Source of the DNA: Nematostella vectensis
Lineage: Eukaryota; Cnidaria; Anthozoa; Actiniaria; Edwardsiidae
Direction of reading: 5' to 3'
DNA: 60,000 bases
Assembly (NCBI RefSeq): GCF_932526225.1
Contig: NC_064039.1
Span: 4,293,001-4,353,000, forward strand
The position numbers and the translations under genes were made by a program. The first letter of the stretch is position 1. Each line of letters opens with the position of its first letter. The notes under the pieces are model-generated. The model was given only the letters and a program-made list of their open reading frames with translations. It was not told where the DNA came from and did no database searches. Below are positions 51,057 to 60,000 of this stretch, piece by piece.

Positions 51057-52136
51057 ATGAACAATACAACATCTTCCCCGCTGACCACGCCATACCCAGA
51101 GCAAGACCACAATGTTACTCTGGTCTCATCAATATTCCTGATTATTATAATCGTCATGGCTTTGTTCGGGAACCTGCTAGTTCTCAGTGCATTCTGGGTG
51201 TTTCGCAGGCTGCGTACTGTGACTAATTTCTTCATCATCTCATTGGCAGTGGCGGACATACTCGTGGCTGTGGTCTCCATGCCGGTGTGGGCGGCGTATC
51301 TTATTGGTGGTCCGTCTGTGATTCTTTCCTCTTGGCTTAATAAGGTGTGGAATTTCATGGACATCTTGTGTGGCGTGGCGTCGATAGTTCACTTGTGTTT
51401 CATCAGCTTGGAGCGGTGTATTTGTATCTCGTCGCCTCTCACGTATCACGACACGGTCACAACGGAGAAGGCTAAAATTGCGATCTCTTGTATTTGGATC
51501 TTTGCGGCCATCATGGCGGGATTGAAGATAGTCTTGTGGAACACTCCTCCACCTGTCTACGAGCTTGCAGTCACCATCTCTTGTTTCATCATCCCTCTCA
51601 TCATCATGACCGGCTCTTACATGAAAATGTTCACAACCGCTCGTCACCAAATAAAGAAAATGATCCTCACCGTTCAAGGCAAACCCAAGCGTTTCCTGCT
51701 TTCCAAGGAAATCAAGGCTGCTAAGACGGTAGCTGTAGTGATAGGAGGTTTTGTCATCTGTTGGTGCCCATTCTTCGTGTTAAATCTAATGTACGGTCTT
51801 TGCGAGGCATGCCGTCCTTTACCCACCGAATCAATCCTCGTCGCCAAGTGGATGCATTACGTCAATAGTGTGCTAAATCCGATCATTTACGCGTGTATGA
51901 ATAAGGACTTCCGGAAAGCCTTCAAGAAGCACCTAATGTACGCCTGCGCTTGTATGCTGGGTAAATCATACAGTGGTTTGCTGAGAGAGTCGCGTTCTCT
52001 GCACAGCGAAACCGGCTGGTCATTTCGAGGAACGTCTTTCAGGTCGCGTAACGGGTCTGTGCGATCCTATGCAGACTCGTACACACTGAGATCGAACTAT
52101 AATTCAATCGAGATGGGATATCCCATCCGTGTATAA
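51057..52136 (+). CDS. Intronless-CDS class A GPCR, amine-receptor-like (copy 3)
   Basis: 359-residue seven-transmembrane receptor, a more diverged member of the same family as the copies at 8839 and 16936. The ATG at 51057 sits 8 bases after a strong splice acceptor (pyrimidine tract ending ttttcag at 51048), so a 5' UTR intron is likely. Sequons at N2, N3 and N19. Landmarks: N39 (1.50), D67 (2.50), W98, D102 (3.32), E119-R120-C121, W147, P180, C235-W236-C237-P238-F-F, W265, Y268, N274-P-I-I-Y. Position 3.25 is N95 and ECL2 has no Cys; ECL3 has C249 and C252. T occupies 5.43. The C-tail (about residues 290-359) is longer than in the other two copies, with several Cys (296-299) that could be palmitoylated and many Ser/Arg residues that could be kinase sites. 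Probably a plasma-membrane receptor for a small amine-like ligand; the ligand cannot be named from sequence. Confidence 0.95.
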   Translation: MNNTTSSPLTTPYPEQDHNVTLVSSIFLIIIIVMALFGNLLVLSAFWVFRRLRTVTNFFIISLAVADILVAVVSMPVWAAYLIGGPSVILSSWLNKVWNFMDILCGVASIVHLCFISLERCICISSPLTYHDTVTTEKAKIAISCIWIFAAIMAGLKIVLWNTPPPVYELAVTISCFIIPLIIMTGSYMKMFTTARHQIKKMILTVQGKPKRFLLSKEIKAAKTVAVVIGGFVICWCPFFVLNLMYGLCEACRPLPTESILVAKWMHYVNSVLNPIIYACMNKDFRKAFKKHLMYACACMLGKSYSGLLRESRSLHSETGWSFRGTSFRSRNGSVRSYADSYTLRSNYNSIEMGYPIRV

Positions 52137-52370
52137 GGAAGGCTGCTTGTCATGTTACCCTGCGCGCGGACAGGTAACGCCACACACAGGGCAACAGGGT
52201 ACAGTCTAGAATGTCGTAACTTTTTGGACTGGAAGTCCGAGCCTCAATGTCTTCTGAGCTCTTTGACAAGCCATGGCCAATATATAAAATATCATGTGTC
52301 ACCTATAAATGCAATAAGACCCATAAAAGTAACAACAGCCATAGATTTAATAACAGTCACTCATAAATGA

Positions 52371-52424
52371 AACAACAACCATAAATGGGATTAACGTCGC
52401 GTTATTACATTTATGGTTGTTGTT
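52371..52424. repeat. Perfect 17 bp hairpin downstream of the third GPCR
   Basis: aacaacaaccataaatg (52371-52387) and catttatggttgttgtt (52408-52424) are exact reverse complements with a 20-base loop. Related ataa/aacaac words precede it from 52305. May be in the receptor's 3' UTR. Confidence 0.7.
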
Positions 52425-53910
52425 ACATTAATAGGTATTATTATTTTATGGTTGATACATCACCTAGCTAGTTATCTGTCGGTTACATATTTCTAAAAAA
52501 AAACTTTTTTGACAGCTGATAATATTGTGCTTATGACCATGACCACTGGAAGGTTAGAGGTGCTACAAGCCTCATTGAACCATTTGCTGCGGGATTGCTT
52601 AATGTGTTTACTGTAGTCGCTGCCTGGTAAAAGAGAGACCAAAAAAACGTTTTTGATTTGATACCGTCAGAATAACAGCCATAAAAGATAGTTCATTGAC
52701 CAGTCTCACAGTTTCACTGCAAGATCCTACAGAACAGGTGCATCAAGAGCTGATTCCCTGAAAAATAAGATAGGAGGCCTCTAGGATTATCCTTCATTGT
52801 GTATTTTTCAAATTCAAACTTGCTGCTATGCAATATTTTTGGCAATCTCAATGTCATCTGAGAGACATAAGGGACCGACGAACGACGACGGCAAAGCCGA
52901 CGGCAACGGGGAAAGGGAGTTTCCAGTATGTTTACCAAGTGGTGGCAGGTGCATTGTGCGTAGCAAACAAAGCCTTACTATGCCTCCCGAGGGATAAGGA
53001 AAAGTGGCGAGGATGAGAAACTACTGCATTGCTGATGAAAAAGCAGGGAAAATATACATAAGAATCATTGCAAGAGGGTTTGCTGTTGTTTATATTCCAT
53101 AATAACTCAATCTGCATCACTAGCTGTGGTTGCTAATAAAAAATAAATTATTTCAATTTCTCGTGTCCTAAATTGTTCAAAGTCCGTAGTTATCCGAGTC
53201 AACTTTCCGGATCAACTTTGCCATTTTATCTGTCTGCGAACTCTATCGCCCTCCTGCGCCTACCCGCACCGAGAACTCGAACTTTCAAGGAAAATCCACA
53301 TTTTCGAGTGTTATTAGGAGTCGGCCTCTTTGATGAATGTGTGTATTTCTAAATAATAAAACTCTGCCAGTTATAATAAGAAATTATGACATGGCTTTGC
53401 AATATATATTTGAAGGCACGTGCTCAGAGAGGGGGTCCGGAACCCACCCTGCTCATATGACGATTTGATACCTTCCAATGGTAGTTAAATGGTTTGTTAT
53501 ATGTGCTCATCAGGATAGAAAAAAAAATGATTGATCTAGTGACATCAACCCTGCGTTTTTTCTCTAGACACGCCCATGGTGCGACATATACCTTGTGTGT
53601 ACATAATATTATTATGTGTATTGGTTATTAAAGAGGTGTGTGAGACCCAAATTGCCATTATTACGCGGTATCCTTACGCCTCAGGGCGGTGGTAGGAAAC
53701 ATGATGCTTCATGCCCAATTTTTTTTACAAAAAGAGGATGGTAGCTTGTGAAGGTACATTATATAAAAAAACTGACCCTATGAAACGTGTTTAGATTTCG
53801 TATCTTTCAGATAATTCAATTGACTGTTGTTACTGTCAATGCCATGTGCGCGTCTTAACAAAGGAGCGGACCACATTGTGCTTTCAAGTACTCTGCACTA
53901 ATGACGACAA
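52425..53910. other. Intergenic between GPCR copy 3 and MSH4
   Basis: No gene supported. The 53175-53285 stretch is related to the pogo-MITE-like sequence at 23137. Confidence 0.45.
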
Positions 53911-54100
53911 CATAGCTGTCAACCCAACTTGGACAGAAATCTTGTGAAATCGGGTGAAATACAGTAAATACGTAAAAGAACCAAAAAGAGCCAATGCGGA
54001 TGAATACAAAGAATGTATTAAAATTTTAACAAAAATTAGGCTTGTGATGAGGTCCAAAATCTTGAAACACCCGCCTAATGCGGGTGAGTTGACAGCTATG
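53911..54100. mobile_element. CATAGCTGTCAAC MITE with CGACAA target duplication
   Basis: CATAGCTGTCAAC at 53911 and GTTGACAGCTATG ending at 54100 are exact inverted repeats. CGACAA flanks both sides (53905-53910, 54101-54106). 190 bp, no ORF. The right half recurs in MSH4 intron 2 (about 55178-55248). Confidence 0.85.
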
Positions 54101-54255
54101 CGACAATCTCTTCACTAATAGCAACACACCAATTCCCAAGAGACGCTAGGGCGTGAAAAAGATCCTGATTTTTTTTTTATTCTATATCTCAGCAACTTTT
54201 TAGGGGCGTGCATCTAAAATTTTGTATTGACAGTATGGAGGGGCAGGGGCTCGTG

Positions 54256-54280
54256 TTTTTGGCGGGAACTTTTGGCGCCA
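54256..54280 (+). promoter_or_regulatory. Two E2F-like sites upstream of MSH4
   Basis: TTTTTGGCGGGAA begins at 54256, and the near-palindrome TTTGGCGCCA is at 54271-54280, about 180-200 bases before the MSH4 start codon. Both fit the E2F/DP consensus (TTTSSCGC). The surroundings are AT-rich, so two adjacent matches are unlikely to be base-composition noise. In mammals E2F6 binds GGCGGGAA sites in germline-gene promoters. Use of these sites here is inference. Confidence 0.5.
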
Positions 54281-54456
54281 TTTTCAAATGGCACGCGCGT
54301 GAATAATAAGTTGAAAAACAACATCAAAACAAGAAATACAAGAAGCTCGTTGTTCGATGTCGTGAAGGTCCTTACAGTTCTTTATTGCTGTGAAAATATA
54401 TTTGAATAATAATGTTTGAAGCTGAATAATTGTAATAAATTCAAGACAAGCAAACA

Positions 54457-57400
54457 ATGGCAGCAAAAAGGCAATCAAAATATAGTGAGTATTGAGCTAC
54501 TTTCATTTGTTTTTAAAAGTAACTTAAGTACTCAAGTTAAGTAAAGTTAGTAACTTAAGTTACTTTAACTTATATTTAAGTATATTATTATATTTAAGTA
54601 TTTTAAGTAATCATTAAGCTAAAGTATGACATTTAAGCTTGTAAAATTTAGAAATGCTGATTTAAAGAGCATTGTATTGTGTATATTAAGCTTTATGGGC
54701 CTTCAGAGTATCAAAAACCAAAAGGAAGATGACTTGAAAATAGTTAAGAGATGTTAGAAAACAAATGAGATATCTTCAATATCTGGAAAAAGTATTTAAG
54801 TAAATAATTAAGTTATGAATATTATTGTTTGCTGAATTAACTTGTTTGGTCTCATCACTATACAGGTTTTGATTTTAACACTTTCACTTCAAGTGCTTCT
54901 GCAAATGTTAAGTCCACAACGGACAGTTCTTTTCTATCTGCTGGAATCGCATCTGGATCTTTAACGAGACCATTCAGCAACCCCAGATCAAGGTAAGCAC
55001 ACTAGTTAATCCTTCCCCCTCCCCCTCACAATTTATTGAACACAGGGGCACCCCCAGGGGGAGATCCTAGTGTTGTCAAACTCACTTTAGGAAAAATATT
55101 GAGAATATACAGTGAACGTATCAGAAGTACCAAGATAGCTTATGTGCGAAAATAGAGTAAATGTATGGATATTTTCAAGAAAAATTAGGCTTGAGAAATG
55201 CTCAAAATCTTGAGACTCCTGCCTAATGCGGGCAAGTTGACAGCTATGTGTTATAGATCACCCTAAGTTTAGCCAACATATAGAAAGGCAGGGGGAATAG
55301 CAATGAGAAACCCCCACATCCTTTAGCCACCATATCCAGGTGCATAATCAGGATTTATTTAGGAAAAATGTGAAAACAGATATTTATAATGTTTATTACT
55401 TTGTATAATTATTGCTCTACATGAGGGTAGAGCAATAATGGGTTCTGTATGAGAATAGACAAAAATATTGCAGCCAAGGAAGGTGTCCCTGCTCCACCCC
55501 TAGCTACGGGATATAGGGATGACAGAGGAAATCAAAATATAACCCCGTTAAACAAGCTATAGAGTTCTTGTAACCTTGTTCTCTGAGGAAATAACAGATT
55601 ATCAAGTAAGTAAGGTTAACTTTATTTTATAGATATGGATGTTAAATCAAAATCCTGTTGATAATTTCTTTATTTTTATTTCAGTTCATCAAGCAGACTT
55701 GCACATACACCTGGGACCAATTTGAAAACACCTCTTGTGACAAGCACCTCTACCTCACATAGGACTCCAGGCTCCAGTCGCACACCACACTACAGCTCTA
55801 CCCCTGGCCCAATACAGTCATCTGCTATTGTGGGTGAGCATCCTCTCAGCCTCATTATTGGGGAGGTTTTCCTCTCTTTGGACTGAAATTTTAGAAAAAA
55901 TGTAGGGATCGCAAAGATCAATTAATTCACCATATACTTTTTACCCTCTCCTCCCCCCTCCATTCATCCATATCTTGTGTATGTCCCTCTACTTTTGTTG
56001 AAAGCCAATCCATAGTTTTAAAGGGATGTGCTGTACATCTTTCTGAACCCAGAAGATGAAAAGTCACTTCTATATGTGAAAATGCCTCTATTGGGATATA
56101 TTATCCTATTCAGGGGGAGAGGGGGATAAGGCAGATTGGTTCTACCCCCAATTTTGCTGTTTATTTCCTCTTATCAGTGAACTAAGTCTCTATTATTTTA
56201 ATAGCAATCGTTGAAGGCCGAGGTCTTGCAAGAGGAGAAATTGGAATGGCTAGTATCGATCTGAAGAGGCCACAACTAATTTTGTCACAGGTATATATCC
56301 TCTTATTTGTATTCGGCCATGGGTATGGGATAAGATATATTATTGCTATATAGCCATAATTCATTAAGAATGGCTTGAATCAACTTTTTAAATTTGTTTA
56401 CTATTGTTGCTATATTAGTATAAATCACAAGTCAAAAGTGCCATTATGTTTCTGTTGTAGTTCTCTGACAGCCAAACATATGTAAAGGTTCTCACCAAAT
56501 TGCAGATACTAGAACCACTGGAAGTAAGAAGTCATTTGATTTATTTAAAAAAAGATTGGCAGATATAAATTCAATACAGTTTGATTTGTTCAGATAATCA
56601 TGCCTAACACTGCATGTGAAAATGGGAATACAACTAAGTTATTCAAGTTCTTGGGAGACCAGTTTGTCCATTCAAATCTGGCAACTGTCCAAAGAAAATA
56701 TTTTAATGAAACAAAAGGTGGGTTTGATAACACTTAGTAACTATGGTTCAATTTGAGTTTCAAGTCAATAGGGTTGTTGTTAGTGTCCATACTATGAAGG
56801 AATCCCCCCTCTTCTCTCACTAAGACCATTACACCCTTATGTGCTTTAACTATTTTTAAAGTTAAGTCAAATACCAGAACTTTAACTAGGTGAGAAGTTA
56901 GTTAGGGAGTTAGACACAAATAAATATTATATATGCTAGAAGAGGAATAGTTAATACAAAGTCTCAGGACAATAAAATACACAGGTAATCTGAAACTAGA
57001 TATAGCACAAAATGATATATTAGCATATTAGTTATACAAGAATTCTTGTGTTTTACCCTTGGTGTGTGTTGAACTTTAGGGCTGGAATACATAAAGCAGC
57101 TGTGTGTCCCAGAATATAATACAGTGGAAATGGAAGTTGCATCCAAGTAAGTCAGTAGCAAACAAATTGGCCAATGAAAATCTGTATTTAATTGTGTCTA
57201 ATTACTTATCTGTTATTCAATGTCCATTTAGGTATTATTGCCTGGCTACAGCAGCTGTAAGTATTTCTTATAACATGTATTATACATACTGCTTTTATTA
57301 CTAAGGCGCGAACACAGGGGGCGTAAAGTCCCCCTTTGCCTCCAAAAAAATTCTTACACTCCCCTTTCTTCCCCCCCTCCTTTAGCTAATCGCCAATTCT

Positions 57401-59981
57401 GGGTACATGCCTGTTACATATTTATTTCCGTATTTTTCTACTTATATCTGTTACAGGCGCTTCTAAAGTATGTTGAGTTCATCCAGAATATTGTTTATGC
57501 TCCTTTGTCTTTGAAAGTTGTCTTCAAAGGCAGTGAACAAACCTCGATGATCGGTGAGTAAGCACGAGAAGATATGACAGGTATTAAGTGAGGTTCAATG
57601 TCCCCTTCATCTTGTTGGAATACTATATGCATACACTCTGACTTTCCAATGGTTTCTTATTGTATGATAGCGCAAGCGCAACCATTTTTAAAAGCCAAGC
57701 AAAAATTTAGAATAATTTGAACATGATATCTATAAGTTTTGCAAATGGTCAAGTGGAAGTGCTTTCTTTTGATTTTTTTTCTGATGCTGCTTCATACAGA
57801 TCTGACACATTTAAGTGTACCATTTGCGTTTTAACCATAGTATCTTGCGAGTTTTATCGTTTAATTTTAAGACGTGACTACTGCTAAGAATCTCGAGCTA
57901 ATACAGAACGTGAGGGACGCCAAGAGTGAGCACAGTCTGTTTGGTGTTTTGAACTACACAAGGACTGCTGGCGGTAGTAAGTGTACAATTCTTTTGTTAC
58001 ATAGACCATATGTTTTAATCTTTTAAAGACTTAACTAACATGTACTTTATTTTTTATAAAATTGCTAGCTCGGCTGCTACGCTCAAATATACTACAGCCT
58101 CCATACGGTAAGATAATATCTGAATTTTAAAATGATTCGATTATCAATACTCAGTTTGACCTTCTCAATCTATATTTCAAGACAAGGAGACCATCAATAT
58201 GCGACTTGACTGCATCGCAGGTACTGTAAAAAACATTTCTTAATTCCCCAACAGAAACGAAATATCAAACCATGTATTTTTTCTTCTTCTTCCTCTCAGA
58301 GCTGACCGAAAAAGAGGTACAGGAACAGGTCTACCAACGAGACAGGACCACGCTTAAGTCATATTTAATTATATTTAGTGCATGGGGAGGTTATGGTGCC
58401 CCTTGTCTCCTACGCACACCCCCTATGTCTCTTTGGTTTATACAAGAGATCGTAAGGAAATTCATCTGATTTTATTTGCCACAGTTTCACTTAATAAAAT
58501 CGCTCACATTTTGGCCATCATTAGATCATCATCCTTTTATTTATATATTGACGGTTCTATTACGCATATTCATATATCAACCCTTTTAATTCACTTTTAG
58601 GAGTTGTTCTACAACATCCAAACAGGTAAATGAGAAAGACGGAGATTTTAGAGGTTTCATTGGTAGTTTGATGGTTCGCGTCGACGACGACGTTATGCTG
58701 CTGATGCTGATAATGCTGTTACTGATGTTGATGATGATACAGTAGAACCCCGCTAACTCGAACTCTGAAGGGATAAGCAAAAATCAGTTCGAGTTAGCGG
58801 GAAATTCGAGTTAGCCGAGATTCTAGTTAGCGGGGTTCTACTGTAATGTTGTTGATGATGTTGCTGATAATGTTGCTGATGATGTTGATGATAATGCATA
58901 TCTGGTGATGCTGATAATAATAATGCTGGTGATGATGATAATGCTGGTGATGTTAAAAATAATAATGCATCTAGTGATGTTGATGATCATAATGCTGAAG
59001 ATGGTGATATGTTGCTGCTGCTGATTATAATGTTCCTGTTGTTCATATTGATGGTGATACGACGATGCCTCAGATTGACGGCGTTGTGGTAATTAAAGTG
59101 TTTAGCGAAGTTCCTTATTCCTTTGTCTCTAATTTTATGTCTAGTGATTGGGCGCTTTCTGGACGTTGATCACCTTACGTCTATGTGCGTACAAATCCCG
59201 AAACACGAGACTGTCAAGACAGCGGAATCTAAGATAAATACAGTCATCTACCTGAAGCACACCTTGGAGCTGATAGAGCCATTACAGTCTGCTCTCAAAG
59301 ACACCGATACACCGCTCTTCAAAGCATATTTTGAGGTAATGATACTATGCCAAATGCCATATGGCAACGGGGTGGTTTTGGAGAAGACCTATATGTTATT
59401 ACTTTTGTGAAAGCAATAGATGTTTGGTTTCAATTTTACGCGTGCTGTTGTAAAAAATATATGGATTTTGGAAGACTGGAGTGCAGTACATATTTCGACT
59501 CTTTTTAAGCTGTCCTCGCCTCTCTACAGTCTTCACTTGATAAAGCTTTGCTAATTTAAAACAAAAACTTTGTTCCGCCATAGGCCAACACCCCCCGGAG
59601 CTACCCCATCCTCTCTCTGAACTGATTCAATATCTGATATCTGATCGAACTATGTACCTGGGAACTAGAGTATCTGCCATTCGTTTAGCCAAATGCACGA
59701 CGGGCGTAGCGATTATTACTGTATTTTCTGATTAACCTCATGAATTGAGTGAACCGGTTCCTAGGGTAGATCTGAGCACAAATCATGATCACTTCCAATT
59801 TGTTAAGAACCCCTACTAGATTAGGGCTGGACTAAAAACGCTTATTTTATCGTTGTTTTAGTCCTTAAAGGACCCCCGATTTACAGCCATCATGGAAAAG
59901 ATCCAATCTGTAATCCACGACGATACGAGATACCAAAAGGGCGCACTCAACATGAGAACACAGAAGTGCTTCGCTGTCAAG
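54457..59981 (+). CDS. MSH4: MSH4, meiotic MutS homologue, 5' part (16 exons, continues beyond window)
   Basis: MSH4 pairs with MSH5 (MutS-gamma), which clamps recombination intermediates and promotes meiotic crossovers; it lacks the mismatch-reading domain I. Exons: 54457-54484, 54866-54992, 55685-55833, 56205-56290, 56461-56523, 56594-56717, 57080-57146, 57232-57256, 57457-57553, 57872-57976, 58069-58107, 58182-58220, 58300-58316, 58601-58625, 59145-59335, 59862-59981. All introns are GT-AG and the exons join to 1302 bases, exactly 434 codons. Residues 1-101 are Ser/Thr/Pro-rich and probably disordered. The connector domain (MutS_II) begins near 102 with [18 protein letters not shown]. The lever/core domain (MutS_III) includes [12 protein letters not shown] (279-290) and [11 protein letters not shown]. 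Conserved blocks match vertebrate MSH4 in order and spacing, as I recall them. The Walker ATPase half lies downstream. Exon 16 ends at a likely donor (AAG/gtgcag). Confidence 0.95.
55178..55248. mobile_element. Partial CATAGCTGTCAAC MITE in MSH4 intron 2
   Basis: gaaaaattaggcttg ... cctaatgcggg ... gttgacagctatg matches the right half of the element at 53911. The left end is not recognisable. Confidence 0.65.
57304..57416. mobile_element. Worn CAGGCCCGTACC-like remnant in MSH4 intron 8
   Basis: The segment goes from ggcgcgaacacagggggcg to ctgggtacatgcctg, with a C/T-rich interior. Its right end resembles the terminus of the elements at 3080 and 12818. Confidence 0.35.
58300..58316 (+). other. 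MSH4: 17-base microexon of MSH4
   Basis: Exon 13 is 17 bases long and encodes ELTEKE together with the last base of exon 12. It is preceded by a strong pyrimidine tract (cttcttcctctcag) and followed by gtacag. Skipping it would shift the frame. Leaving it in gives a spacing across [14 protein letters not shown] that matches the corresponding stretch of vertebrate MSH4 without a gap. A competing donor 12 bases downstream (GAACAG/gtctac) would insert four residues. Confidence 0.85.
58738..58845. mobile_element. Pogo-like MITE in MSH4 intron 14
   Basis: TACAGTAGAACCCCGCTAAC (58738) and GTTAGCGGGGTTCTACTGTA (ends 58845) are perfect inverted repeats bounded by TA. The interior repeats TTCGAGTTAGC. 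The 108 bp size and ends fit pogo/Tigger-type MITEs. Confidence 0.85.
58846..59060. repeat. GAT/GCT-rich trinucleotide low-complexity DNA
   Basis: Irregular gatgatgttgctgataatg-type sequence on both sides of the pogo-like MITE (from about 58680), within MSH4 intron 14. Confidence 0.75.
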
Positions 59982-60000
59982 GTGCAGTATAATACACCTG

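Overview
The window looks like the nuclear genome of an animal, most likely an anthozoan cnidarian close to Nematostella. It is AT-rich, its one conserved housekeeping-type gene is cut into many short exons by GT-AG introns, it holds intronless seven-helix receptors of amine-receptor type, and it is dense in short non-autonomous DNA transposons and satellites. No autonomous transposase, reverse transcriptase, rRNA, tRNA or CRISPR array was found. The species assignment is inference.

Four genes are well supported. Three are intronless class A GPCRs: one on the + strand at 8839-9825, one on the - strand at 16936-17919 (these two are close paralogues lying tail to tail), and a more diverged + strand copy at 51057-52136. 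The fourth is the 5' part of the meiotic MutS homologue MSH4 on the + strand. Its sixteen coding exons run from the start codon at 54457 to the splice donor at 59981 and encode 434 residues; the gene continues past the window edge with its ATPase domain missing. Every exon join keeps frame, and one exon is only 17 bases.

Between these genes, at about 18-51 kb, lies AT-rich DNA with weak gene candidates. The best is a two-exon minus-strand gene of 118 codons (46899 to 46008) with a phase-consistent intron and no recognised family. Weaker ones are a minus-strand first coding exon (28274-28150), an isolated internal exon (30605-30751), a cysteine-rich minus-strand ORF (21446-21255), a TATA-associated short ORF (43171-43386), a minus-strand ORF cluster (37412-36621) and a short TATA/donor/acceptor unit without an ORF near 1.4 kb.

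Repeats fill much of 10-16 kb. They include a 2.2 kb inverted-repeat element that has itself received a 674 bp palindrome and a CAG...CTG-ended MITE. Other repeats include a satellite of 35/56 bp period that runs into the 3' end of the second GPCR and carries its stop codon, an ATTT microsatellite of about 316 bp, several MITEs with readable target duplications, and a pogo-like MITE in an MSH4 intron.

Functionally the genes look unrelated. The GPCRs are a local paralogue family with an aminergic ligand pocket signature (D3.32, W6.48, W7.40, Y7.43), but all three lack the usual TM3-ECL2 disulfide. MSH4 would act with MSH5 in meiotic crossover formation, and its upstream region carries two E2F-like sites.
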